Counted from the first letter of the stretch, positions 24,452 to 33,699 are shown. The stretch is 64,000 nt of DNA from Candidatus Marispirochaeta associata (GCA_001749745.1 JWTM01000424.1:248001-312000), one strand, 5' to 3'. Translations and numbers: made by a program. Notes: a model not told the origin generated them from the sequence alone.

Positions 24452-24918
24452 TCAGTCCCTCCTGGTGCTGAACTCTCTTTCTCCCCTGACAGGCTGAGCC
24501 CGAGCTTCCGGCTGAGCCGGGCAAGATCTGCAAGTTCGTCCTGGGTAAGTACCCTCAGAACCTTGCGTATGGCTGCAGCTTGTCGAGGAAAAACGGTAGA
24601 TATGGTTTTTTCCCCCTCAGGGGTAAGGGCGACGCGCACGGCGCGCCGATCTCCTGCAACGGGCAGACGCTCGACGAGTCCGTCCCGCTCCAGGTGATCG
24701 ATCACCATGGTCAGATTGCCCCGGCTCTTAAGGATTTTGGCGGCTATCTCGCAGTGAGTTAGTGGTCCCTTGTGATAGAGAGCCTCCAAGACGCCGAATT
24801 GCGAGACGGTCATCCCCTTCGGCAGGGCCTGCTCCGCGCTCAATGCAGTGTTAATAGAGGAGTGGGCCCGCATAAGCTTGGTAAAGGCGTCTAAATAGGG
24901 ATCCTTAGTCTCCATCAC
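24448..24918 (-). CDS. MarR-family transcriptional regulator
   Basis: 156 residues with a winged helix in the middle (SQFGVLEALYHKGPLTHCEIAAKI then the wing DRRAVRVALTPEG). The Asp-Arg of the wing is the classic MarR signature. It is translationally coupled to wrbA. A palindrome overlapping its own promoter region suggests autorepression relieved by quinones or oxidants, as known for MarR relatives controlling quinone reductases. Confidence 0.92.
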   Translation of the reverse strand: MMETKDPYLDAFTKLMRAHSSINTALSAEQALPKGMTVSQFGVLEALYHKGPLTHCEIAAKILKSRGNLTMVIDHLERDGLVERLPVAGDRRAVRVALTPEGEKTISTVFPRQAAAIRKVLRVLTQDELADLARLSRKLGLSLSGEKESSAPGGTE

Positions 24919-24940
24919 AGCTCCTTTAGACTGGATAGAT

Positions 24941-24960
24941 AATATAGTTTAATGTTAAAC
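24941..24960 (-). promoter_or_regulatory. Candidate MarR operator with -10-like box
   Basis: GTTTAA-TG-TTAAAC (24947-24960) is a perfect inverted repeat directly upstream of a minus-strand TATATT (24946-24941). It lies about 30 bp before the marR-type start. Confidence 0.5.
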
Positions 24961-25042
24961 AATATCATCTTGAATAAAATAGTCAGATTTATCCCCCGAG
25001 GCAAGCGAAATCTACTGTTTCTGATCGTGTGGATAGTTTTTC

Positions 25043-25087
25043 TTGACCCTCTGGGGCAAATGTATTATATTGATAATGAAAATCAAT
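25043..25087 (+). promoter_or_regulatory. DUF5320 promoter with Fur-like palindrome
   Basis: TTGACC (25043-25048) and TATATT (25066-25071) are 17 bp apart. ATTGATAATGAAAATCAAT at 25069-25087 overlaps the -10 end and the start region. It is a 19-bp palindrome of the ATTGA-N9-TCAAT form, similar in size and AT content to Fur boxes. The same form occurs at the NifX promoter (45561-45579). Confidence 0.6.
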
Positions 25088-25103
25088 AAACAAGGAGGCA
25101 GAT

Positions 25104-25409
25104 ATGCCTAGGTATGATGGTACCGGTCCCGCCGGAATGGGGCCAATGACAGGTTGGGGAACAGGTTACTGTAGCGGTATGCGCCAGGGACGATTTGCGG
25201 GAACCGGACTCGGACGAGGGTTCGGCAGGGGACTCGGCAGAGGACGGGGCCGCGGATTCGGCTTTGCACCCTATGGATATTCTCATCTCGGTCCCGCTAG
25301 CAAGGAGGACGAGATGGAGTTCCTGAAACAACGGGCGGAATCCTTAGAGGCGGAGCTCGTCGAGACCCGCAAGGTGCTGAAGGAGTTTGAATCGGATCAG
25401 TCCAAGTAG
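25104..25409 (+). CDS. DUF5320 family protein
   Basis: 101 residues beginning MPRYDGTGPAGMGPMTGWG, the hallmark of DUF5320. A Gly/Arg-rich central part follows, then a short C-terminal coiled coil (EDEMEFLKQRAESLEAEL). AAGGAGG precedes the ATG. The family is common in anaerobes next to NifX-like proteins, Mrp ATPases and MBL hydrolases, but its function is unknown. Here it leads a two-gene operon with an MBL protein behind a Fur-like site; NifX and Mrp genes are at 44.3-45.5 kb. Confidence 0.87.
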   Translation: MPRYDGTGPAGMGPMTGWGTGYCSGMRQGRFAGTGLGRGFGRGLGRGRGRGFGFAPYGYSHLGPASKEDEMEFLKQRAESLEAELVETRKVLKEFESDQSK

Positions 25410-25422
25410 GGATGAGAATTCT

Positions 25423-26112
25423 ATGAGCGTACAGATTCTCTACGACAATCAGACGCTCGAGCCCCGGCTGCATGCCGGCTGGGGCTTTAGTTGTCTGGTG
25501 AACGGACGACTCCTCTTCGATACCGGGGAATCGGGGGAGAAGCTGCTCGAGAATATGGATACCCTCGGGATCGATCCCGCGACAATCAAGGAGATTGTTC
25601 TCTCCCATCCCCATTGGGATCATTCCGGCGGTCTGGCTCTCCTGCGGGAACGCATCCCCCGGGCTCCGCTCTATCTCCCCGATGGAGCAATCCGCAGCTT
25701 CCCCGATCAATTAGATCTCAGCGGTGCGCTGGTGCACCTCTGCTCCGGCCGCAAAGAGGTCGACGGAGTCGCCACTACCGGAACCTTCGCTTCCCGTTAT
25801 AAGGGCAAAGAGATGCCCGAACAGGGTCTGGTTGTCCGCGGCGAACGGGGCATCAGTCTGATCACCGGCTGTGCCCATCCGGGGATTCTCACCATGGCCA
25901 AGGCTGTGGCCGCCGAATATCCAAATGATGAGCTGTATGCGCTGATCGGCGGTTTCCATCTCAAGGAGAAAGGCGAGAATGAGATCCGCCGCTGCTTTGC
26001 AGCCCTCAGGGGACTTGGATTCAAACGGATTATCGCAACCCACTGCTCCGGGGCGACTGCCCGGCGCTTGAGCGACCGGCATACCGGCGCGGGAGATCTG
26101 ATTCCGCTATAG
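25423..26112 (+). CDS. MBL-fold metallohydrolase (DUF5320-associated)
   Basis: 229 residues from the ATG at 25423; an in-frame ATG at 25387 overlaps the preceding gene. The metal motif is SHPHWDHSGG; later candidate ligands are TGCAHPG and the C-terminal ATHCSG. This matches the 7,8-dihydropterin-6-methyl-4-(aminobenzene)phosphate synthase-like MBL group in which TGCAH replaces the usual GHTPG. It is only 13 bp after the DUF5320 gene, so it is likely co-expressed. Substrate unknown. Confidence 0.85.
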   Translation: MSVQILYDNQTLEPRLHAGWGFSCLVNGRLLFDTGESGEKLLENMDTLGIDPATIKEIVLSHPHWDHSGGLALLRERIPRAPLYLPDGAIRSFPDQLDLSGALVHLCSGRKEVDGVATTGTFASRYKGKEMPEQGLVVRGERGISLITGCAHPGILTMAKAVAAEYPNDELYALIGGFHLKEKGENEIRRCFAALRGLGFKRIIATHCSGATARRLSDRHTGAGDLIPL

Positions 26113-26145
26113 ACCTAGACGGTATGCGGCGGGTATGCTGCCCCC

Positions 26146-27045
26146 ATGAGTCAAAAGAGCGAATCCCTATTCTATCTGATTATGATCATGGCCATGACCC
26201 TTTGGGCGGGGAGCTGGGTTTCCGGTAAACTCCTGGCGGCCACGGTGCATGCAGATCTTATCCTGGCCTGGCGCTTTTTTTTCTGCGTCCTGGGGTTTCT
26301 GGCCATGAAGCCTTTTATTCCCTACTCCCTTACCGTTCCCAGGCGTATCATTCCGGCCCTCATTTTGGCCGGCGGAATGATGATTCTCTATAACTACTGT
26401 TTTATTCTGGGGACCCGCTACGGCTTGGCCCATATCGGCGGGGTAACGGTGACGACCCTGAATCCGGTTTTTACCTTCCTCATCGCCGCGCTAATCTTCC
26501 GGGCGCCGGCGCAGCGGATTCAGATACTGGGGATCTTCCTAGGCGTCCTCGGCGGTCTGCTCCTGGTGCGTCCCTGGGAGCACTCTCTCTCCGAGATGGC
26601 GAGAAGCGGTAATCTCTATTTTATCGGCGCCGCTATGAGTTGGGCGGTCCTGACTCATCTGGCCGGACGCATTCTGAAGAACGGGGTCGGCCTTTTTACC
26701 TATAATCTCTATCTCTATCTGGTCTCCTTTCTGGTTTGTCTGCTGTTGATCCTGGACAACAGCCCCCTGAACTTCGCCCAATACTCGACCGGTTTCTGGC
26801 TCAACATCGTCTATCTCTCGATCTTCTCATCCAGCATCGCCTCGACCCTCTATTTCTTCTCTACCAAGCGGATCGGTACCGGCCGGGCGGCGAGCTTTAC
26901 GCTCCTGGTCCCGGCCATTGCGGTGGTCTTGAGCTGGCTTATTCTGGGCGAGGTGCCCCTCTTCATGACCCTCTTGGGCGGAGCCTTCGCCTTGAGTGCG
27001 GTCTATCTGATCAACCACGGCCGGCGGCGGACGGTCAGGAGCTGA
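26146..27045 (+). CDS. EamA/DMT-family transporter
   Basis: 299 residues with ten hydrophobic segments in two homologous halves, the usual EamA layout. Typical elements are MTLWAGSWVSGK in helix 1 and the GVTVTTLNPVFTFLIAALIF stretch in helix 4. It probably exports a metabolite or amino acid. It ends 9 bp before an SDR gene, which may share its transcript. Confidence 0.88.
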   Translation: MSQKSESLFYLIMIMAMTLWAGSWVSGKLLAATVHADLILAWRFFFCVLGFLAMKPFIPYSLTVPRRIIPALILAGGMMILYNYCFILGTRYGLAHIGGVTVTTLNPVFTFLIAALIFRAPAQRIQILGIFLGVLGGLLLVRPWEHSLSEMARSGNLYFIGAAMSWAVLTHLAGRILKNGVGLFTYNLYLYLVSFLVCLLLILDNSPLNFAQYSTGFWLNIVYLSIFSSSIASTLYFFSTKRIGTGRAASFTLLVPAIAVVLSWLILGEVPLFMTLLGGAFALSAVYLINHGRRRTVRS

Positions 27046-27054
27046 GCGGTCGCT

Positions 27055-27900
27055 ATGTGGAGTATCGTCGATAAGCGGGTCGTCATTACCGGCGGGAACA
27101 GCGGCATCGGATACGAGACCGCCCGTGAGCTCTCCCGGCGGGGGGCCCTGGTTACCCTGGTGGTGCGTAATAGGGAGCGGGGCGAGGTTGCGGCGCAGTC
27201 GATCGGAGCGGAGTGCGGCCGGGAGCCGGAGCTGGTGGTGGGGGATCTCTCATCAGGGGAATCCCTGGGCCGGGTTGCCGAGGAGCTTCTCGAGCGCTAC
27301 CGGAGTATCGATGTGCTGATCAACAACGCCGGGGGCTACTTCGCCGAGCGGCGGGAGAGTGCGGACGGTTTGGAATATACCTTCGCCTTGAACCACATGA
27401 GCTACTTCCGGCTCACCATGCAGCTTTTAGAGCGGCTCAAGGCCTCCGCTCCGGCGCGGATAATCAATGTCTCCTCTGCGGCTCACCGGCGAGCGCGGCT
27501 CGACTTCGATGATCTCCAGAACCGGCGGCGCTACCGGGGCTTTTCGGTCTACTCCCAGTCGAAACTGGCTAATATCTACTTCACCCGTACCCTTTCCCGG
27601 CGCCTTTCAGGGAGCGGCGTCACGGTTAATGCCCTTCATCCGGGATTCGTTCGTTCCCGCTTCGGCGAGAACAATCGCGGTAAGGGGCTGGTTCCCATAA
27701 TCTTCAATCTCCTCTCTCGATTGTTGGCCGTCGATCAGGCCAAGGGGGCGGAGACCTCGGTCTATCTGGCCGCTGCGCCGGAGCTTTCGACGGTGAGCGG
27801 CGCCTACTTCGCCGACTGTCGCGAGACTAAACCGCGGCGGCAGGCCTTCGACGATAAGGCGGCAGAGCGGCTCTGGGAGATTAGCGAGAAGCTAGCTTAG
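27055..27900 (+). CDS. Short-chain dehydrogenase/reductase
   Basis: 281 residues, classical SDR. Cofactor motif TGGNSGIG at the N-terminus, NNAG structural motif, catalytic Ser in INVSSAAH and the YSQSK (YxxxK) pair. The overall pattern (LEYTFALNHMSYFRLTMQLLE, LHPGFVRSRF) is that of retinol-dehydrogenase/protochlorophyllide-reductase-like SDRs, usually NADPH-dependent. The natural substrate is unknown. Confidence 0.9.
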   Translation: MWSIVDKRVVITGGNSGIGYETARELSRRGALVTLVVRNRERGEVAAQSIGAECGREPELVVGDLSSGESLGRVAEELLERYRSIDVLINNAGGYFAERRESADGLEYTFALNHMSYFRLTMQLLERLKASAPARIINVSSAAHRRARLDFDDLQNRRRYRGFSVYSQSKLANIYFTRTLSRRLSGSGVTVNALHPGFVRSRFGENNRGKGLVPIIFNLLSRLLAVDQAKGAETSVYLAAAPELSTVSGAYFADCRETKPRRQAFDDKAAERLWEISEKLA

Positions 27901-27935
27901 AGGAAGTTCTTCTGAGCCCCTTAAGATCAGGAAGA

Positions 27936-28589
27936 CTAACCGAGGAGGAGGTCGGTGAGCTCCGTCGGGTTGGCGGCTATCAGTTGCGCCCCGTTCTCCT
28001 CCAGCTCCGACTCTTCCCGAAAACCCCACAATACCCCGATCGGTACGCATCCCGAGCGTTTCGCCGTCTGCATATCGATCCAGGTGTCCCCGACGAAGGC
28101 GGTGGACGCCGCCTTAAGGCCTAAATCTTCCAGGATCGGCGCCACTCCGGCGGGGTCGGGTTTGTGGGGAATCCCGTCCCGCTGTCCGTAGGTATGGCTG
28201 AATAGACCTGAGGGAAAGTAGCGTTCTACCACGCGTCGGGTCTCCGCGTCCGGTTTGTTGGAGAGTACGGCCATGGCCAGGCCCGCCTGCTGCAGGTTCT
28301 CCAGCATCTCCGGGATCCCCGCGTAGGGGGCGGTCTTGTCGAAACAGTGCCGGGCGTAATCTTCTCGGAAGTCCATAAGAAACTGATCCACCAGCTCCGA
28401 ACCGCTTCCTCCGGGAAGCGCCCGCTCAACCAGTTTCTTCGCGCCGTTACCGACGAAGTAGCGGTAGGCGTCGGTGGGATGAACGGGAAAGCCGCGTCGG
28501 GCGAGTTGACGGTTGCAGCTGTCCGCCAGATCATCTAGGGTGTTGAGTAGGGTGCCGTCGAGATCGAAGATTACGCCTGAGTAGTTCAT
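27936..28589 (-). CDS. gph: HAD hydrolase, phosphoglycolate phosphatase-like
   Basis: 217 residues from the ATG at 28589, just before the first HAD motif; an ATG at 28640 would add 17 unlikely residues. Motif I is FDLDGTLLNT, motif II VLSNKP, motif III Lys in PHKPDP, and motif IV FVGDTWIDMQTA. The helical cap follows motif I, as in Gph. It likely dephosphorylates 2-phosphoglycolate or another small phosphoester. The symbol is tentative. Confidence 0.85.
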   Translation of the reverse strand: MNYSGVIFDLDGTLLNTLDDLADSCNRQLARRGFPVHPTDAYRYFVGNGAKKLVERALPGGSGSELVDQFLMDFREDYARHCFDKTAPYAGIPEMLENLQQAGLAMAVLSNKPDAETRRVVERYFPSGLFSHTYGQRDGIPHKPDPAGVAPILEDLGLKAASTAFVGDTWIDMQTAKRSGCVPIGVLWGFREESELEENGAQLIAANPTELTDLLLG

Positions 28590-28645
28590 AGAGTGAGTGA
28601 TACCCGATTCCGTCCTCCCTCGCAAGAGGGCGATCCTCATAGCGG

Positions 28646-30610
28646 CTAGGCCGGATCGGCCTCGGAGAGTTCGGAATGCATTCCCCGCCGACGAAGCAGG
28701 AGAAAGATCAAGCTCAGAATCGCCATGTTGAGCACCGAGGCGGCGGCGAAGATGCTCCAGCGGGGGGTTCCCGAGGCGATACTGCCCACCAGAGAGTAGA
28801 GTTTGACCCCGATGGTGTATTTCCAGTCGTCCCTGATGAAGAGCAGCGCCGGCAGGAATCCGTTCCAGGCGCCGAGGAAGGCGACGGTCATGGCGGTGAA
28901 GATCACCGGTCGGCAGAGGGGGAGGAGTATGCGGGAGAGGAAGTAGAGGTTCCCCGACCCTTCCAGCCGGGCCGCCTCTTCCAAGGAGGGGGGAAGTTCC
29001 CGCAGGTAGGCGCTCATGGTGAAGAGACTGAAGACAAAGGCATGCTCCAGGTAGATCAGAATCAGACCGGCGTAGCTGTTGATCAGTCCCAGGGAGCGGA
29101 AGATCGCATAGAGGGGTATCAGGGCGTGCATGCCGGATACGGTCCCCAGGATCTGCAATCCCGCCAGGATTCCGCCGCTCTTTCGTTCGCTCATGGCGGC
29201 CACGCTTCGGGCGGCGGGAAAGGCGATGAAGGGGAGCAAGAGAGCGGTTCCCGCCGCTACAAACAGGCTATTGAGAAAATAGCGGGGGATTCCCTCCTCG
29301 AAGAGTGCCAGTCGATACGCCCGGAATCCGGGATGGGGCGGCAGGAGCGAGCGGAAGGCGACCGCATCGAGACCGGAGAAGCTGAGCCAGAGCAGGGCCA
29401 GGCACGAGATAAGGCCGGCGGCTATCAGGAGCAGGATCACCGGTTTCTCTACCAGAGACCAGACCGGCAGGCGGCGGATCCGGGCATCTCCTCGCGCGCC
29501 GCCAAACGTGAGAAGCAGCAGGAGCGCCGGAATCAGGCTTGCCTCGATGCCCGCGGGATAGCCGGCTGAGAGGAGCCGAAAAAGGCCCGCCCCTCCGTGA
29601 ATGAGTACGGCAAAGGGGAGTAGGGCCCGGGGATTGGGCAGGACCAGCAGATAGAGCAGCGCCAGGGGAGCCGTTGGGCCGCCGGTCACGAGCTGTACAA
29701 GGGCCAAAAGCAGGATGACCAGCCGCAGCTTGCGTTTCCCTCGCTCCTCCTCGTAGCGGGCGAGGAGGTAGAAGAGGGTCGCGGCGAGGATGGCCACGGC
29801 GGTCAGTACCGAGAAGGCGGAGGTCACGCCGAAGTCCTCCGCCGAGAGGAAGAGATCGTAGAGGAAGAGATTGAGGGTTGTGGTGGCGCCGACGATGAAG
29901 CGCTCGGTGATACCGCTCAAGAGCGGCGGCCCGCCGGCGGTCATCAGGAAGACGACATTGAATTCCTTTAGAGCTTTTACAAACTCCAAAAGAGCGGCAA
30001 CGGTGATGATCTCCCGCACGGCGGGCAGACAGATCGAGAGGGCGATTGTCCCCTCTCCCGCTCCGTCGATTCTGGCGGCCTCGAAGACTCCCCGCCCGAT
30101 CTTCTTGAGGCCGGCATGGATCAGGAATACCGCCGCCGGAAGGCTAAGCCAGACGCTAACCGCCAAGGCGGCGGCGAAGGCGCTTACCGGCTGCAACAGC
30201 AGATTGATCAGTAAGCCCTCGCCGTGGATTAGCGTCCGCCAGATCGGTACGGCAATATAGACCGGGATCGACCAGGGAATGAAGAGCATTATCCCCAAAA
30301 ACGCGGCGCCCCGCAGGCTCCGCCAGAGCCGGAAGGCGATGATTCCCGCCAGGCCGATGGTCATCAGGGTATGCAGCAGCGCCCACACCAGACTGATTTT
30401 CAGGCTGAGTGCAAAGGCGCCGTCTCCGAGGATAAACCGGTAGTTCTCCAAACCCGCGGGGCTTACGGCGCCATAGATATCGTGCAGAAACGAGCCCCTC
30501 AGGGCGGCGAAGAAGGGGGCTATCCCCACCAGGGCGGTCACCGCCGCTAAAGGCAGCAGCGCGACCGGCCCGGCGTTGCTTCGACGCCCCAGGGGCGATT
30601 GGGAAATCAA
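28646..30610 (-). CDS. Fused MalF/MalG-type ABC sugar permease
   Basis: 654 residues containing two complete binding-protein-dependent permease domains in one chain. The first half has the EAA loop EAARIDGAGEGTIALSICLP (about residue 180) and the second has EAARLEGSGNLYFLSRILLP (about residue 560). They are joined by several extra membrane helices near 300-410. Normally MalF and MalG are separate proteins. The start is TTG, 8 bases after the stop of the lipoprotein gene; no clear ribosome site is seen, suggesting coupling. No ATPase subunit is encoded nearby, so a shared MsmK/MalK-like ATPase is probably used. Confidence 0.85.
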   Translation of the reverse strand: MISQSPLGRRSNAGPVALLPLAAVTALVGIAPFFAALRGSFLHDIYGAVSPAGLENYRFILGDGAFALSLKISLVWALLHTLMTIGLAGIIAFRLWRSLRGAAFLGIMLFIPWSIPVYIAVPIWRTLIHGEGLLINLLLQPVSAFAAALAVSVWLSLPAAVFLIHAGLKKIGRGVFEAARIDGAGEGTIALSICLPAVREIITVAALLEFVKALKEFNVVFLMTAGGPPLLSGITERFIVGATTTLNLFLYDLFLSAEDFGVTSAFSVLTAVAILAATLFYLLARYEEERGKRKLRLVILLLALVQLVTGGPTAPLALLYLLVLPNPRALLPFAVLIHGGAGLFRLLSAGYPAGIEASLIPALLLLLTFGGARGDARIRRLPVWSLVEKPVILLLIAAGLISCLALLWLSFSGLDAVAFRSLLPPHPGFRAYRLALFEEGIPRYFLNSLFVAAGTALLLPFIAFPAARSVAAMSERKSGGILAGLQILGTVSGMHALIPLYAIFRSLGLINSYAGLILIYLEHAFVFSLFTMSAYLRELPPSLEEAARLEGSGNLYFLSRILLPLCRPVIFTAMTVAFLGAWNGFLPALLFIRDDWKYTIGVKLYSLVGSIASGTPRWSIFAAASVLNMAILSLIFLLLRRRGMHSELSEADPA

Positions 30611-30617
30611 GACCGGA

Positions 30618-32039
30618 TCAGTCGAAGATCAGGTTGATCTGGGTAATGTTCCGTACCGCTTTGATCCCGGCCGGCACCAGCTCGGCGTCCTGATCCCAGA
30701 CAAGGATCATCGGCCACTCCCGCTCGGGAAGGCTATCGCCCTCCTTCATGGTTGCGATAACCACATCGTCGTTCTTGTTGAGTTCAGTAGAGTCGAGGCG
30801 GATCGAGTAGCCGTCGGCGGCGACTATCTCCACGGTATACCCGGTTTCGGCTACATCCTCCTTGTAGGAGAGGATCTCCTTGTCGGTCTGCCGGTGGGGA
30901 GCATGCAGGCTGTCGTCGCCGTAGGCCAGGAGCAGCCAGAGGGGGATTCCGGTATAGTTTTCCACCCCTTCGCTTTTGCGGTTGTAGTAGGCGATGTTTC
31001 TCCCGTGGCAGCTGACGCCGGCCTGAACCGTTTGCCGGTCGAGGCGGTTGTCCATCTTGCCGGTAATCACCAGCTCAAAATCCCGGTAGCTTTCGGCCGA
31101 TACGATCACTCGCTTGATCATGCGGGCGGAGCTGTGACCGTCGATGTTGGGTTCCGAGGGGCCTACCTTTACCGATCGGACATAGCCCGGATCCAGCGGC
31201 AGATATTCCCCGTCGCTCTTGAAGGCCAAGATCCAGCTTCCGTCGCTCTCGTCCATCAGTTCAGCGCCGCTGTAGCTCATCTCGTAGCCGTCCATGGCCG
31301 CCACGGTTACGGTGTTCTCTTCGCTGAGGGGTACGTAACTCTTCAGGAGTTCGGCGAACTTCACGCCCCCATAACGGTGGGTGTGGGTCGTACCGGCGCT
31401 GGTGGTGTAACTCCCGACCGCCTCGGTGTAGAAGGGCATCATCTCCAGCTCCTCCCGGGTAAAAGCGCTGACCTCCCCGTTGATCTCCAGCTCCAGGGTA
31501 AACTCCTCGGTTGCGGCTGCATCTCCCAGGCTCAGCTCGATTGCCACCAGATCCCGGATCTGCAGGTTCCCGGGAACATCCCCGACGATCCGGGGCAGGG
31601 TCGCCTGGTCGGCGGTTACATCCGCCAGGTAGAGGGCGTCGGCGGCCACCTCGGCGGTAGAGAAGGTAACCGCGTAGCCGTCTGCGGCGGTCAGGGTTAC
31701 ATCGTAGCCCTCGTTCCAGGCCTCCACGTTAAAGCTGAAGGGCCAGCCGGCATCTCCACCGTCGACGATACCCACAAGATAACTCAAGGGCAGCGCCAGA
31801 TAGTCGGTGCTCTCTCCCTTGCGCTCGAAACTGACCGGGCCGTAGCCGGCTTTCTCGTCGCTCTTCAATTGGTTCAGGCTGGCGCTGGTCATGGTATCGA
31901 CCCGGGCTCCGGCGAGCTCAATCTCCCATTCCGGACCGGTCGTTGCTGCCTGCTCCGCCGGCGTAACCGGTGCCGATGCGCACGAGACCACAAGCCCTGC
32001 AAGAGCCAGCAGGGCGAGCGTAGATACTGCTTTTCTCAT
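30618..32039 (-). CDS. Lipoprotein with tandem molybdopterin-oxidoreductase-like domains
   Basis: 473 residues. The signal peptide ends at a VVSC lipobox (Cys 20). The rest appears to be three repeats, each resembling the Oxidored_molyb (SUOX Mo-binding) fold: a (GI)PLWLLLAYG- or LPLSYLVGI-like segment followed by AADGY and a DVVIATM-like strand (about 40-170, 175-310, 315-473). A single Cys in VSCHG of the third repeat is a conceivable ligand, but no cofactor can be proven. It lies between a solute-binding protein and the fused permease, suggesting an accessory surface receptor. Function otherwise unknown. Confidence 0.7.
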   Translation of the reverse strand: MRKAVSTLALLALAGLVVSCASAPVTPAEQAATTGPEWEIELAGARVDTMTSASLNQLKSDEKAGYGPVSFERKGESTDYLALPLSYLVGIVDGGDAGWPFSFNVEAWNEGYDVTLTAADGYAVTFSTAEVAADALYLADVTADQATLPRIVGDVPGNLQIRDLVAIELSLGDAAATEEFTLELEINGEVSAFTREELEMMPFYTEAVGSYTTSAGTTHTHRYGGVKFAELLKSYVPLSEENTVTVAAMDGYEMSYSGAELMDESDGSWILAFKSDGEYLPLDPGYVRSVKVGPSEPNIDGHSSARMIKRVIVSAESYRDFELVITGKMDNRLDRQTVQAGVSCHGRNIAYYNRKSEGVENYTGIPLWLLLAYGDDSLHAPHRQTDKEILSYKEDVAETGYTVEIVAADGYSIRLDSTELNKNDDVVIATMKEGDSLPEREWPMILVWDQDAELVPAGIKAVRNITQINLIFD

Positions 32040-32064
32040 TCCATTCTCCTATCAGATTTCTTTG

Positions 32065-33561
32065 TTATTGAAGCTGATTCTCTATCAGCTGTTGAGCCTG
32101 GTTTAGTCCCTGGTCGATGCCGAGCTGTCCGTTCAGGATGAAGCGGAGCATCTTCCAGAGGGTATTCTTATAGACCTTGTAGCCCTTGGTGGAGGGGACC
32201 GGTACGCCCTCCTCATAGGCCTTCCTCAACACCGGGTAGTAATCGCTCTCTGCTCTGGTTAGCTCCCAGGCCGATTCCACCGCCGGCAGCTTCGACAGCC
32301 CGCTGCAGAAGTTGTGCTGCAAGGCGGGGTCAGAGAGGGAGAGCATCAGGCGCCGGGCGAGCAGAGGATGACGGGTCTTGCGGGGAATGGCGAAACCTTT
32401 GAAATCCAGGAGCGGCCGCATCGCATCCGCAGGTCCCCTGGGGAAGGGGTGTACCCCGAAAGGCACATCCAATCGTTCCAGTTCGGGGATTGAGAAACTG
32501 GCCGAGAGCATCATCGCTACCTCGCCGGCGATAAAGCGGGAAAACATCGAGTCCCGCTCCCGGAGGTCGAGCAGTCCTGCGTCGATCTGGCGGCGGATGA
32601 ACTCTACCGCCTGCCTGGTGGCCTGGTCGTCGGCCCTGATCGAACCGTCGGCCTCTACAAGCGGTTTCTTCCCGAAGCCGATCTGAAAGGGAATCAGCCA
32701 GTAGGCGCTGTAGGCGTTCCAAGCGGCCGGGGAGATCCCCCTGTTCTTGAGCTCCCGGGCCAGAACGCTATACTCATCCAGCGTCCATCCGGCGGAGATT
32801 CGCTCCTCGGGGATCAGATCCTCCCGGTAGAAGAGCATCTGGGCGTCGCAGTAAAAGGGAAGGGCCCAGAGGCGCCCGTTGAGCGAGAGGGCATCCAGGC
32901 TCTTGGATGAGAACTCCTCCAGCGGAAAGCGGACGATCGGCTGGAGGGCATTCGAAGCCGTCAGCGCCGGCAGGTAGTCGCTCTGCAGGAGCAGCAGATC
33001 CGGCGGTTTTCCGCCGCCGCGCAGCACGGACATTAGCTTCGAATCGCTCTTGGGTACCTCGTTAATCCGCATCGGGACGCCGTGAAGCTCCCCCCAGCGG
33101 CTCAGCTCCTGCTTCAGGAGCGATACTCCCTCCCAGGCGATCCAGACCTCGAGTTCCTCGACTGAAATCAGCTCACCGTCGATCTCGATTCCCTCCACCC
33201 GGCTGAGCTGGGTTTCGCCCCCATCGGCAAAGAGGCTATAGCCGTTTTCCCCGGGAATCAGGTAGCTCCGGTAGGGAAAGAGTTCCAAGCTGTCCGAAGC
33301 AGGGGAATATTCTTGATTATCGTTGTAAAGAATACGTATGCGGTCTATCGCAAAAAAAACCGGCAGGAGCTCGTCCAAACTAAGCGAGGGGAAGCTCTCC
33401 CCGTTGAGGAAACGGGAACGCAACAGGGTGCTGGGCGAGGCCGACGGCTGATGGCGGGAACCATTGATCTGGATATCCAGGGCGGCGATCTGCACGGAGA
33501 GGGAAACCGTACACACCATAAGTAGAACCGCACAATTCGTAAGAAATCGTCTGTGGAACAT
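32065..33561 (-). CDS. ABC transporter extracellular solute-binding protein
   Basis: 498 residues from the ATG at 33561 with AAGGAAG upstream; an upstream in-frame start lacks support. It has a signal peptide (residues about 1-25), then an N-terminal extension of about 120 residues not usual for the family. From about residue 140 it is a family 1 solute-binding domain (PPDLLLLQSDYL, WALPFYCDAQMLFYREDL, AGWTLDEYSVLARELK). The ligand is probably a sugar or oligosaccharide. First gene of the operon with the lipoprotein and the fused permease. Confidence 0.88.
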   Translation of the reverse strand: MFHRRFLTNCAVLLMVCTVSLSVQIAALDIQINGSRHQPSASPSTLLRSRFLNGESFPSLSLDELLPVFFAIDRIRILYNDNQEYSPASDSLELFPYRSYLIPGENGYSLFADGGETQLSRVEGIEIDGELISVEELEVWIAWEGVSLLKQELSRWGELHGVPMRINEVPKSDSKLMSVLRGGGKPPDLLLLQSDYLPALTASNALQPIVRFPLEEFSSKSLDALSLNGRLWALPFYCDAQMLFYREDLIPEERISAGWTLDEYSVLARELKNRGISPAAWNAYSAYWLIPFQIGFGKKPLVEADGSIRADDQATRQAVEFIRRQIDAGLLDLRERDSMFSRFIAGEVAMMLSASFSIPELERLDVPFGVHPFPRGPADAMRPLLDFKGFAIPRKTRHPLLARRLMLSLSDPALQHNFCSGLSKLPAVESAWELTRAESDYYPVLRKAYEEGVPVPSTKGYKVYKNTLWKMLRFILNGQLGIDQGLNQAQQLIENQLQ

Positions 33562-33699
33562 GCTGCTTCCTTTCCAAGCACGGGAGGGTGGGCGGTTTCC
33601 CGCAAACCCCAATGGTCGCATCGCCATTGCCTAATAAGACAGTAGGAGGATGCAACTCGGAAGATTTTAGAATCACTCTAGTGGAAATGAGGTCTCAGG

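Noticed and set aside
30576..32141. A 521-codon plus-strand open frame
   Set aside because: Antisense to the lipoprotein gene, which has a signal peptide and operon context; the plus frame has no motif or ribosome site.
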